Assembly (NCBI RefSeq): GCF_932276165.1
Contig: NC_064000.1
Location: forward strand, 2,728,001 to 2,792,000
Length of the DNA: 64,000 bases
Direction: 5' to 3'
Source of the DNA: Plutella xylostella
Taxonomy: Eukaryota > Arthropoda > Insecta > Lepidoptera > Plutellidae
Both the position numbers and the translations under genes were made by a program. The notes under the pieces are model-generated. The model searched no databases. It was not told where the DNA came from and saw only the letters and a program-made list of their open reading frames with translations. Shown one piece after another: positions 1-9,522 of this stretch (position 1 is its first letter; every line of letters begins with the position of its first letter).

Positions 1-2040
1 ACCAATCATAATTGAAAATTACAATCGGCTAACCGTGTTATCGGACAAACATTATTTCGGTGAAGCAACCTTGTCCTAGATCTGTGCATTTGAGGAACCG
101 CACTATTGCAACACAATAATTATTAAACGGTTCGGGTAAGTCCAGTTACAATACTTTTTACCTTAAAATTGGAACAAAATCTTGGTTGTTTCCCTATTGA
201 GGTTTGTCCGCCTATGCGGTCGTTTTGGCTATATCTTGGTCATACCTTAATCGATTTTAGATTGGAATATGTCATTTTAAAGCTTATAAATTGATTATGT
301 TTTTAAGCTGTAGTGCCTGAAAAATTGTCAGATAAAATTCTTTTTTACTCTAGCTTTTTGTTTTCACCTTTCTTAACATTTTCTTAACGTTTCAACTATT
401 TTGAAGCACTGTGTCTAAATTAAGTTAAATATTGCGCATTTAATGATTATGATTAGTTGACTAAGGTGTCATCAATGCAAAACAATAAAAAAGTATTAAA
501 AAAATCGTTAGTTTTTGAAATATTTTGCTTTTAAACATAAATTCTTAAAAAAACTTAAAATTTAAATAACTCAGAAATGGTTTTACTTTCGGATAATGCA
601 TTATGGGGTTCAATCGACTAGAAATGCCTTCAACTACAACCCATTTAAAGGAATACATCGACTTACCAATCACCCTGTATATCATACCTTGCTCCAACTT
701 TTCCAGTCTTCAACGGCCCCATCGCCGTGATGGCTTCGCACGAACGCCGCGTGTTCTCCCTCGCCTGCGAATTCTTGTTGTGGCCAGTAATCATACATTA
801 ATGGGAGTTTAAAGAGTCCCGTAAGGTCTTCAGCTGGCAATATTTATCCCATATAATTTTATAGGGCAATATTTATCCCCCCGAACCCGCCTTCATGGTT
901 CCTGCCAACTTCATCATATTATTATAAGCTTTGGCCACCTCCTTGTCTATGCTTCCCACTTCCAGTCCATGCAAGATAGTCCGCCAGGTAACATGCAATT
1001 AAATAAAATTTACATAATGTTGGCTTTTTATGTTTTTCTCAAAAAATCATATTCTCTCTCGATCCTCTATTTTAATCGTTCTTTTGAGCTAAACCACACC
1101 GCAAATTAAAAAAAATCACGTCTAGTTACGTGCAGTTCAACATTCATCAATAGAAATTTTGTATAGAAGCTGCTTAACTGTATTGGCACAGCTTGTATTT
1201 GGTCTCACTTCAGTTATTTTGCCAAAGTTAGAAGCTGTCAGCATCTATGGGCGGAATTCTAGCCATTCACCAGACTGGCTCTGTAGTATCGTCCTTTGCT
1301 CAATATCATGGCTTTCGCTCTCTGTTTATCTCATAGTATTGAGATTAATATTTTTCATGTCCTTCAAGACGCTTTCAGGCCTTTTACTGCTTTCACCGTA
1401 ACTTTTCTTTTCATCTTTTTGGTTTGCGAATGGCAGGCGTCGTTTCATAAAGTAGTATTTCTTTCTGATAATAAAGTAAATAATAATAGTTTTGCGTTAA
1501 ATGAGACTGCGGATGCAGCACAGCGAGTTAAATATCCTCGGCGCAGGGAGTAATTTACTCGTTTTCTTCCCACAAGTTTCGCCACAATGCTGTGAAAGCA
1601 ATCCACAATTCCAATGTTGCTGTCCACGCTGTGGGCTAAACTTCGTGTATGTCCCGCTAAGCTGTTTATTATAAAACATTTTTTTTGCCAAAGTGCACTT
1701 GTAAAAAATCTGTTGGTACAGCACATTTGTAGATGGCGACTTGTAAAAGAAGAAGAGACATAATCCAGAACTCTTTTACCTTTTTGGACCATTTATTTTT
1801 GTTACCTTCTGGTCTGTTCTGCATTTCTGATAATGTTTTTGACACTTTATAATGAAATTGTATTGTCAATAATTGTTCTATTTTTCACTTCCAATTTGGC
1901 ACGAAGTCGTTTTAACTGAGCACGCAATGCGTATTTTTTCTTAATAATTTATACCCTACTTGTTTTATATGTTTTAATCTGCAAGTTACATTATTACGAG
2001 TATCATTCAAGCTTTCTTGAAATAAACATTTCCTCGATAA
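1..2040. other. AT-rich region without a recognisable gene
   Basis: No ORF here resembles a known protein. The open stretches are short, lack support and overlap in several frames. A short duplication (ggcaatatttatccc) occurs twice near 836-882. The minus strand near 1497-1724 has two overlapping open frames with some compositional character, possibly a decayed coding remnant, but I could not name it. No RNA gene was recognised. Confidence 0.6.
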
Positions 2041-2065
2041 CCTTTTTGGGGGTTCAATACGCATG

Positions 2066-2276
2066 GCGACGCATGCTGAGGCTTCGCAGACGACGTCGGG
2101 CGCGGCGAACTAAACGGCAATATGTCCGGCGTCGCTGACTCTGCACCTATATTGCGCTGAGTGGGCGTAGACCATATGCATGCTGAGCGGCGCGCAGCGT
2201 CACGCAGCGAGTGAAGCGGCGAGCGGTGCCTTGTACCACGCGGCGAGTGACGTGCGGCACTATGCGGCGAGTTAAG
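2066..2276. repeat. GC-rich repeat, left copy
   Basis: A GC-rich block beginning gcgacgcatgctgagg is clearly related, in the same orientation, to 4219-4440. The shared landmarks are gcaatatgtccg and a cgcgcagcgt segment. The two copies flank the Harbinger-like exon and the hAT-like element, so they may be parts of one diverged DNA transposon or a duplicated fragment. CpG content is far above that of the surroundings. Confidence 0.6.
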
Positions 2277-2415
2277 GTCCGTTTATATGTACAGACATTG
2301 TGCGTCACAGACACGTGTCGTGGCAGTCACTGACAGACACAGTTTATTTATATCTACAGACATTAAGCGTGTCGAACACGTGCCGCGGCAGACACCGACA
2401 GACGGCCGCTCACCA
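2277..2415. repeat. Imperfect tandem duplication, about 63-bp unit
   Basis: Two adjacent diverged copies share gttta-tat-ctacagacatt, then an acacgtg core, then gacagac. They lie between the GC-rich block and the Harbinger-like coding start, as a subterminal or promoter repeat of a DNA transposon would. Confidence 0.5.
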
Positions 2416-2459
2416 ACAGATTTGATTAAGCTGTTGTAGGAAAAGCACGTGTGTTGAAA

Positions 2460-2773
2460 ATGTTTAAACACTTTTCTGCGGAAGATTTATCAATAATTGC
2501 ATTATGTCTAGAAGAGGAAGACCGGTGTAAAGTTAAAAAAGAGCAAGACGCATGGCCGTTCACCCTATCCTCAAGAAAAGAAAATTAGAAGGAGAATATT
2601 GGACATTGTTTAAAGAACTTATTGATGACGAAGGAAAAAAAGGTCAGCTATTTTCGTATGAGTCGGTATCAGTTTGACATTTTACTTAATAAAATAGAAT
2701 TGCTGATAAGTAAACAAGACACAATTTTCAAGGAGTCATTATCGCCAAAAGAAAAACTAGCAGTATGCCTCAG
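2460..2773 (+). pseudogene. PIF/Harbinger-type transposase first exon, frameshifted
   Basis: Starting from ATG at 2460, the coding signal moves through all three frames. An acidic start is followed by a stretch with EYWTLFKELIDDEG, then YFRMSRYQFDILLNKIELL and SPKEKLAVCLR. This pattern is typical of the N-terminal region of the Harbinger transposase (HARBI1 family), which lies upstream of its DDE nuclease. The exon ends at a plausible splice donor (CTCAG then GTAACA). At least two frameshifts break it, and no nuclease exon follows because a hAT-like element and other repeats come next. The family call rests on recalled similarity and the function is lost. Confidence 0.65.
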
Positions 2774-2900
2774 GTAACATTTATTAAAAAATTAGTTTCC
2801 ATCATAGTGTTATATTGTTTAAGCAAACTGGAATCAAATTCAAATTCTGTAATGTTTTACGTTTGGGCAAAATGCTGATTTCACTCAGAAGTCTCAGAAC

Positions 2901-4045
2901 CAGTGGCGGCTGGTGCCTCAGATACCCGGTGGTGCACTTTATGGGTTTAGTATTTTTTTGGAGAAAAATAGATTAATTATTATTAATCTAAAATATATTA
3001 TTTATTATTATTAATCTAAAATTTCAATAAAAAGAAATGGTTATGTGGATGTGCGAGACTAAATGCTTTATTTTGCTTTCCGTGTGTTGTTTTGGTTTCG
3101 GCAATTTTTTTACTTCTAATTATTACAATTAGAAGTAAAAAAATTATAAGTATATTTTACCTTATTTATTGACGCGAAATAGCTTCTCCGCCGAAACCAA
3201 AACAACACACGGAAAGCAAAATAAAGCATTTAGTCTCGCACATCCACATAACCATTTCTTTTTATTGAAAATTTCACTTTTGAAAATTCAGGTAGGTACT
3301 TATAAGTTTCATTTTTTGTTTTGCACTAAAGGCCGAGGCGGCGCAGCAAATTTAATGTCCAGTCTATTTTGCAATGTCGTATTGCTTTTTATGAAGTCAA
3401 TATTGTATTTTTCACTCATTTTCACTCACACACACATACACACTCACGAAATATTTACTACTTTCTTAGTTAATAAGTAATTAGCAAATTAATTACGTAT
3501 TCGCGCGCGAAAGGTGAAACTGACAATGACATGACATAACAAGTGCATCGTTCGTAGGTCACGCCACCGGTCAAGGCCGCCGCCCGCGCCTCGCCTCCCG
3601 AGTCCCGTGGCGTCATTCGTATTATTTCGGCAATTTCCGGTCGCGTGCGGCGCACGAATTTATCCTAGAACTGCATACAGTTTGTACTGAGCATCTTCCG
3701 TCTCACGCGCCGGGCGATTTCCATCCTTTTTCATACTACATGTAGGAGCTCGCTCCGTGCGACAAACCGAGCGCACGAGGCCGTTTTTGTTCAAGCAAAA
3801 ATAAGATCTAATTCTTTCGCAGTAGAAATCAAAATAGGCCAGCTCGATTTAATTTAACTCGTAACGATAATCATATTTATGTAATTTCTGTTTAGGGTAG
3901 GTATTACGGTTGTTATATTGGTATTTTTTGTGAAGTTTTTTTTTACACTTACCTAGTATGGTATAGGAAGAAGGAAGGTACATATTTAGAAGGTTTTTTA
4001 ATGGTAGTGCGTTGCACGGGCGCACTTGAGGTGCAGCCGCCACTG
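2901..4045. mobile_element. Non-autonomous hAT-like element, 8-bp TSD
   Basis: The ends are cagtggcggctg and cagccgccactg, perfect inverted copies of each other. The element is flanked by identical 8-bp duplications ctcagaac (2893-2900 and 4046-4053). CAG ends and an 8-bp TSD fit the hAT superfamily. No transposase ORF is present. It has inserted into the decayed Harbinger-like region. Confidence 0.85.
3022..3270. repeat. 80-bp perfect inverted repeat with inner palindrome
   Basis: Positions 3022-3101 are the exact reverse complement of 3191-3270. Inside the spacer, 3103-3120 is the exact reverse complement of 3128-3145. A transcript across this stretch could fold into a long hairpin. It lies wholly within the hAT-like element. 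Confidence 0.9.
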
Positions 4046-4218
4046 CTCAGAACCCTATATCCTTTTGTGCTGGTTTTAAATAGTGACATGCGAGTATTTT
4101 TTGCTTCATTGTAAATCTAAGTAAAGGTTAGGTTAACACCTAAATAAGCAAATGATTAATAATATTATGTTTCATAATATTTTAATTGTAAATAACTTTT
4201 TCTTACACCCAATGTGGC

Positions 4219-4440
4219 GCGACGCATGCTGAGGCATCGCAGATCGCAGGCGACGCGGGGTGCGGCGCACTAAAGGGCAATATGTCCGCCGCTGCTGAAT
4301 CTGCACAGACATTGCGCAGAGTGGACATTGACCAGATGCGTGGCGAGAAGCGCGCAGCGTAACGCGGTGAATGAGGCGGCAATCGAAGCGGACAGCGTCG
4401 TGACGAGTGGTTCGGTGTGCGGTACGGCGAGGTGCAGTGG
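4219..4440. repeat. GC-rich repeat, right copy
   Basis: A diverged same-orientation relative of 2066-2276, with many substitutions and small indels. A 66-aa open frame across it is a by-product of GC richness. Confidence 0.6.
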
Positions 4441-4529
4441 AGATGGAAGGGGTGGCTACTACACTGCCTGTGCAGTAACTCTCCAGAATGCTGGCCGACC
4501 CATAATTTTGGCTGGTGTTGGGCTGTGAC

Positions 4530-5582
4530 TAGGGTTTCGTTCCCGTGATCCCGGGAATTCCCGGGAAATTTGTCATTCCCGAAACCGGGAAAAAAATAGA
4601 ATTCCCGGGAATTCCCGGGTTTTATTTTTCATCGATTCTATGCTATATTTTCATATATATTTATCTGTTTTTCCTACCTAAAACCAAAAAAAATGATCGT
4701 TAGGCTTGTCGTCAACGATCAGAAACTCGGTTTTGTTGTAAATTATTGCGTAAATCATGCGTGTTTGTTAACAAAAATGACTCATCTACATCACTTTGTT
4801 TCACCTCTTCCTGATTCAATGCTATATGTTCATCTTTATTTATCTGTTGCCTACCTAAAACAAAACAATTGATCGGCTTTTACATATGTGACCAAAGAGT
4901 ATGTAACAGCTAGCGCGAGTGTGACGCCTGTCATATTTTTTTTATTGCAATTGAGACGATAGAAAAATTTCTGAGATGCCGGCATTTTTTCGGACATAGC
5001 CCATTGGTATTGTAATGTTGAAAAAAGATTCAACCTGTATTCAGGATCTGGAAAACGGACCCCAAACTTGGAAATGCTGTACAATGCCCTACAGACCATC
5101 ATGTCTACATCAACTGAAGCTTAAGGAACATTTTCCGTGTCCGGGAATTACGCAACCAAAATAAAAAGTAGGTTAAGCGATAAATCTTTGGATGCATTAG
5201 TTTTTCTAAAACAACCTTACTTCAAGCGTAATTAATTTCGTATTTAAATTATATGTCATAATAATATTATTTTCAAACTTTTAATTAATTATAATAACTT
5301 TGTTATTGTTCAATTTACAATTAAGAAAAACAAATTATTTTGCACGTAAAACAAATCATTATAATTTTAGTTGTTTATTTCTTTGACTATTGTTTTTTTC
5401 TACCTATACGTGTAATAAAAGTATATTTCATTTAATTAATAGTTTAAATTGACTTTTAATGCCCGAAAATAGCAAAAACTAGCATTTAAAATCAATTCCC
5501 GTTTCCCGGGAATTCCCGGGAAATCTTGAAAAAAATTCCCGTTTCCCGGGAACAGAAAAAGGTCGGGAAAAACGAAACCCTA
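4530..5582. mobile_element. hAT-like element with TAGGGTTTCGTT ends, 8-bp TSD
   Basis: The element begins tagggtttcgtt and ends aacgaaaccct a, and is flanked by gctgtgac on both sides (4522-4529 and 5583-5590). The 16-bp palindrome cccgggaattcccggg occurs at 4550-4565, 4604-4619 and 5505-5520, so near both termini, as subterminal transposase-binding motifs would. An 83-aa minus-strand open frame at 4851-5102 might be a remnant of coding sequence but was not recognised. Confidence 0.85.
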
Positions 5583-5630
5583 GCTGTGACTGCAAAAATT
5601 TGAAAACTATTATAAGTAGTGTTTAATTGG

Positions 5631-5706
5631 GCGTTCTAACTCACTCTCGATCGAGCTCCGCTGCGCTGCCGCTCCGCTCCGATCGATCGATAGCGAGCTA
5701 GAACGC
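5631..5706. repeat. Short inverted repeat gcgttctaactc / gagctagaacgc
   Basis: Arms with a single mismatch enclose a core rich in gctccgctgcg and atcgatcgat. It is probably the end of a small DNA transposon or MITE near the left side of the viral element. The true left terminus of the viral element was not identified between 5583 and 5876. Confidence 0.45.
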
Positions 5707-5876
5707 CGCAATCATACAATGTTCATTAGAACGATGCACGGTCGAAAGCTAGATTCGGAAGCAATTTTTTTCGATGCCTTACTTACTGATTTTATACAGA
5801 GATAAAAGCGACTGTCATATCACTTTAACGGTCAGTATGAAATAAGCAACTTCACCAATTATAGGTGTATCCAATC

Positions 5877-6504
5877 ATGAAGTTTATAAAACAACCAACA
5901 TCTTTACAGCTTGATAAAATTTGTGTCGAGCATTTCAAGAAAGAGTTTCGACATGGAAAGCTTTTACCTAACACGATTCGTTGTTTAGTTTGTGGTCCAT
6001 CAAATTGTGGAAAAACCAATTTAGTAATCGGATTGTTGTTACATGCAAATGGATTAAAATTTCGTAATATTTACGTCTGGGGTATGCTACTTTAAGTTTC
6101 ACGATAATGAGGAGGTTTTAAGCCCGAATGTTGCCTCTCCTAACTCCATTATAATTTTTGATGATGTGGCTGGGGAAAGTCAAAGTAATATTCGTGACTA
6201 TTTTGCGATGGGTAGACACAAACAAATAGATGCCTTTTACCTCAACCAAACTTATAGTAAAATACCAAAACAATTAATTCGTGATAATGCTAATATAATC
6301 ATTCTTTTCAAGCAAGATGATATAAATTTACGTCATGTCTACAATGAGCATGTAAATACGGATATGACATGGCAACAATTTCGCGAAATGTGTTCGCAGA
6401 TCTGGCAAGATTCATATAGCTACTTAGTCATTAATAAAGATTGTGAGAAAAATAATGGATGCTATATAAGGAAATTTGATACATTTATAAACATCGATGG
6501 ATAA
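5877..6504 (+). pseudogene. Polinton/adintovirus-type packaging ATPase, broken
   Basis: In this family a FtsK/HerA-type ATPase would pump viral DNA into the capsid. The first part, from ATG 5877, carries a Walker A motif GPSNCGKT at residues 40-47. After a stop at 6093-6095 the coding signal continues in another frame from about 6082. That part has the Walker B stretch IIIFDD followed by a segment rich in conserved-looking residues (GRHKQIDAFYLNQTYSKIP), and runs to a stop at 6504. The distance between Walker A and Walker B is shorter than usual, which suggests a small deletion plus a frameshift at the join. It is the first recognised gene of the viral cluster, about 80 bp before the next one. 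The ATPase is not functional as written. Confidence 0.85.
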
Positions 6505-6587
6505 AATATATACATTGCATTTTAAAAAAAAAACCATTGTTAATTGCACTCTCATACAGAAAACGTAGTTTATGATATTTATTTAAA

Positions 6588-7520
6588 ATGGAAAAAGAAA
6601 AGTCAATTAAACAACAAATAGTCAAAGCTGCTGAAGTAATAAAAAAGAAAGTAAAAAAAATTCAAAATATTAAGCGGGAAAATGATAAAGTGATGGAATC
6701 TGTTTTAAAACCAATAACGGACCCACTCAATTTAATAGCACTACAAAATAACAATATCGATACAAAACTGAATGCAGAATACGAAAATAGAGAAAATTAT
6801 AATTTATCGAGAGAACCAACAACGGTTAAAAAAAGAAAACTATCAGCTGGTAGCATCACATCCAACGAACAAATGGCTAAACTTAGAAAAAGTCACAGTG
6901 TTTCAGATTTGTATGATTCGGATAGGAACACTAATTCAGACAACGAGCAAAGTGAGTTGTTTTTTGAAACTAATTCAAGTTTAAGTTCAACTCCAATTAA
7001 AAAATCTATATCATCATGGTCACTATCATCAGAAGTATTCGAAGATGTACCTTATGGAGCTCGAACAGTTAATGGTAAACTGATGGTTGGATCAAAACCG
7101 CTTTCAGTGACGGGAGATAAATTATCGATTGCAGGTCACTCTTATCCAAACACAAAAGGATTAGCAGAGTTATTATTCAAAAAAAATTTAGATTTAAATG
7201 TTATAACTGAAGAAGACAAAAAATATATAAATCAATTTTACTTAACACTAATGCTCATCGTCGAGGATATGATCCTGCACAACCTATAAATAGTAACAGA
7301 GGCAACAAATACAATTCAATTATTAAACCTCTTTCGATCTCGAGTACCTAAGCTGAAATCGGTAAAAAATAATGTGGATTATGTTTATTGGGATGATCCG
7401 AATGAGTTAGTAGAACGATTGAAGTTACTTATCGCCTCCCGAGATGCGGGCAACACAGGACTTGATAATGAAATTATTTCAATTATTGAAGAATTGAAAG
7501 AATGTGGTGCCATTATTTAA
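6588..7520 (+). pseudogene. Conserved Polinton-associated protein (DUF8207-like), two frameshifts
   Basis: From ATG 6588 the protein starts with a lysine-rich helical segment (about residues 1-40) and a serine-rich, charged middle with KKRK, a possible nuclear localisation signal. It then has a conserved block beginning DVPYGARTVNGKLMVGSKPL near residue 152. The original frame is lost at about 7237. Coding-like sequence continues in a second frame to about 7335 and in a third to the stop at 7518-7520, including WDDPNELVERLKLLIAS. This C-terminal pattern is common in proteins carried by arthropod and cnidarian Polinton-like elements and resembles DUF8207, named from memory. Its biochemical role is unknown. 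It sits between the ATPase and the 121-aa gene. Confidence 0.75.
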
Positions 7521-7592
7521 TAAATACTAAAACCAATACAGTATTTTTTTATTATTCTTGGAACCATCAGCAATAGCATACACATAATCAAA

Positions 7593-7958
7593 ATGAACGT
7601 TGATAAATTTGGTCATCACGTACATAAAAGACTGCGTTTGTCAGAACCAATAGATCCAAATATTTTATCAAAAGTTCTTATTCAAAGTAGTTTAGGTGAA
7701 TATGATTTAAAAAGAAATAGATTAAAGTGTTTAGTGCTACCACTCACATCTGATGAGGCTGTTTGCAAAGAATACGTGGATCAAAATAATAAACTACTCT
7801 GCAAAAAAAAAGATATATTAAATGAACTAAACAGTATAAAAAGTAATTTACAGATAATTCAAAAGCAGTTACAAGACAAATGTTCGAGGGTTGAAGTGAG
7901 CTCAATCGTTAAGGATCATATAATTGAAGTGAGAGACATCATCAGCAGATCAAAATGA
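7593..7958 (+). CDS. 121-aa virion-associated-like protein with KEYVDQ motif
   Basis: The ORF is intact, with ATG 7593 preceded by AT-rich sequence. A polar N-terminus is followed near residues 49-64 by a segment ending DEAVCKEYVDQ. Such an xAxxKxYVD pattern is frequent in phage and viral fibre proteins just before a trimeric shaft. From about residue 64 the sequence has helical heptad-like character and probably forms a coiled coil. The stop codon overlaps the integrase start in ATGA. I infer a structural or fibre-like role from motif and context only. Small proteins of this type accompany Polinton-like elements, but their function is not established to my knowledge. Confidence 0.6.
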   Translation: MNVDKFGHHVHKRLRLSEPIDPNILSKVLIQSSLGEYDLKRNRLKCLVLPLTSDEAVCKEYVDQNNKLLCKKKDILNELNSIKSNLQIIQKQLQDKCSRVEVSSIVKDHIIEVRDIISRSK

Positions 7959-8884
7959 GTAAAGAAAGTATTGTTAATGAAATCCATAAAACAGCAAGAA
8001 AGAATTTTCCGAGACGGCGTGTAATACTAAAGGGAATTGATGATTTATGGCAGGCTGATTTGATAGACATTAAAAACTATGAAAAAATGAACAAGAAATA
8101 CAAATTCATTTTGATTGTGATAGATGCTTTCACAAAATACGTTTGGTTAGAGCCATTAAAAACAAAGACAAAATCAGAAGTTTCTAATGCTTTTGAAAAA
8201 ATTTTGAAACAAGGGCGAACACCTTTAAATTTACAAACCGATATGGGTACGGAGTTTTATAATGCAGACTTTCAATTACTTATGAATAAATATAAAATTA
8301 ATCATTATTCCACATATTCAACTAAAAAAGCATCAATAGTAGAAAGAGTAATACGGACAATTAAAAATAAATTGTATAAATACTTTAGCTTAGCAGGTAA
8401 CTATATTTGGATCGGAAAGCCATTAGCATATATCATAGAAACGTATAATAATACTGTTCATCGCACAACAAAGTTTAAGCCATCTGAAATTAACATTTCA
8501 AACCAATCTATAGTAAAAGACAATATACTGAAATCTTATCAATATATTCCATCAAAAAAGAATAAGTTTAATGCAGGTGATTACGTTCGTATAAGCAAAC
8601 ATAAGGGGGATTTTCATAAAGGTTATACACCAAATTGGTCCACTGAGGTATTTTCAATAGTCAAAGTAAATAAAACGATACCTCCTACGTACCTTATTAA
8701 AGATAAACATGACATGATTATTAAAGGTTGTTTTTATGAACAAGAACTTCAAAAAACAAAAAGTCCAGATGTATATTTGGTAGAGAAAGTATTAAAAAAA
8801 CGTGGAAATAAATTATATGTGAAATGGTTAGGTCTGAACAATTGTGAAAATAGTTGGATTGATAAAAGCGCAATTATCACTTAA
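7955..8884 (+). CDS. Retroviral-type integrase with C-terminal chromodomain
   Basis: The DDE integrase would insert the linear viral DNA into the host genome. The 309-aa ORF is open from ATG 7955, which overlaps the previous stop. The catalytic core shows WQAD (Asp35), QTDMGTEF (Asp96) and Glu130 in SIVERVIRT. A basic SH3-like DNA-binding region follows (about residues 190-260). A chromodomain-like tail near residues 273-309 contains VKWLGLNNCENSWI, which in related elements may guide integration to modified chromatin. An N-terminal HHCC zinc module is not visible, so the protein may be short at the N-terminus or lack it naturally. It lies in the single-copy part of the element and is one of its few unbroken genes. 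Confidence 0.93.
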   Translation: MSKESIVNEIHKTARKNFPRRRVILKGIDDLWQADLIDIKNYEKMNKKYKFILIVIDAFTKYVWLEPLKTKTKSEVSNAFEKILKQGRTPLNLQTDMGTEFYNADFQLLMNKYKINHYSTYSTKKASIVERVIRTIKNKLYKYFSLAGNYIWIGKPLAYIIETYNNTVHRTTKFKPSEINISNQSIVKDNILKSYQYIPSKKNKFNAGDYVRISKHKGDFHKGYTPNWSTEVFSIVKVNKTIPPTYLIKDKHDMIIKGCFYEQELQKTKSPDVYLVEKVLKKRGNKLYVKWLGLNNCENSWIDKSAIIT

Positions 8885-8914
8885 CTAAGTTGTAAATAGA
8901 TTTGTTTTTGATAA

Positions 8915-9253
8915 TAATAATAATAATAATATAATAAATAATAATAAATTTATTTATTTCAAAGCCAAAAACATAAGAAAAGGAACAATCTTACAAAGGT
9001 TCATAAAATAAGTATATAGGCTGTACAGAATATGCTTAAATCGTGTCCCCTGATTGCCAAACTAGGTAGAAACCTGTACGATGAGGATCAGCGGTCACTC
9101 ACCGTGCTAACAAAGATACAACCTAAAAGTATATCAAAAGATATGCAAGAAAGTTATTACAAACAAGGTTAAGCAATAATTAAGAGTAGGTACAATAGCT
9201 GTAGGGTACAAGTAATATATAAAATATGACTAAGTGTGTGCGTGTGTGTGTGT

Positions 9254-9307
<54 letters not shown>

Positions 9308-9469
9308 GTGTATGTGAATGTGGATGTGTCTGCGGGTTGGGGAAATTGTAATATATATGTACAAGAAATTATACTTTAAGAAAGTATGGATTCAATCTCA
9401 TCATAGTTCATAGGAAGGAGCCATGATTTAATTTTATTTTTACATTCATGCAAAGTACAGGATATGAGG
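8915..9469 (-). mobile_element. Retroposon fragment with (ATT)n tail, 9-bp TSD
   Basis: The gap between integrase and phospholipase holds a 555-bp insertion that starts on the plus strand with an (AAT)n tract. On the minus strand it therefore ends in a simple-repeat tail like that of LINE or SINE 3' ends. The direct repeat ttttgataa occurs at 8906-8914 and 9470-9478 and is the likely target duplication. A long GT tract (about 9237-9300) lies inside. No ORF was recognised. It is probably a truncated non-LTR retroposon. Confidence 0.6.
9231..9315. repeat. (GT)n microsatellite
   Basis: Runs of GT with a few interruptions (gtgtgag, gggtggg) lie within the retroposon fragment upstream of the phospholipase gene. 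Confidence 0.9.
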
Positions 9470-9482
9470 TTTTGATAAAATA

Positions 9483-9522
9483 ATGACTATCTCTCTTTTT
9501 GTCTCACTTTTGTGATAGTCAT
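9483..9522. repeat. Hairpin atgactatc / gatagtcat at the phospholipase start
   Basis: The nine-base arms at 9483-9491 and 9514-9522 are perfect inverted copies separated by a pyrimidine-rich loop. The right arm includes the first two bases of the likely start codon at 9521. It could be chance or a control signal. Confidence 0.5.

Noticed and set aside
603..812. 69-aa ORF
   Set aside because: No recognisable pattern, no splice or promoter support, and composition like the surrounding non-coding DNA.
3169..3480. 103-aa ORF
   Set aside because: It begins on a non-ATG codon inside one arm region of the hAT-like inverted repeat and shows only low-complexity character.
4328..4528. 66-aa ORF
   Set aside because: It overlaps the GC-rich repeat copy and ends at the next element's target duplication.
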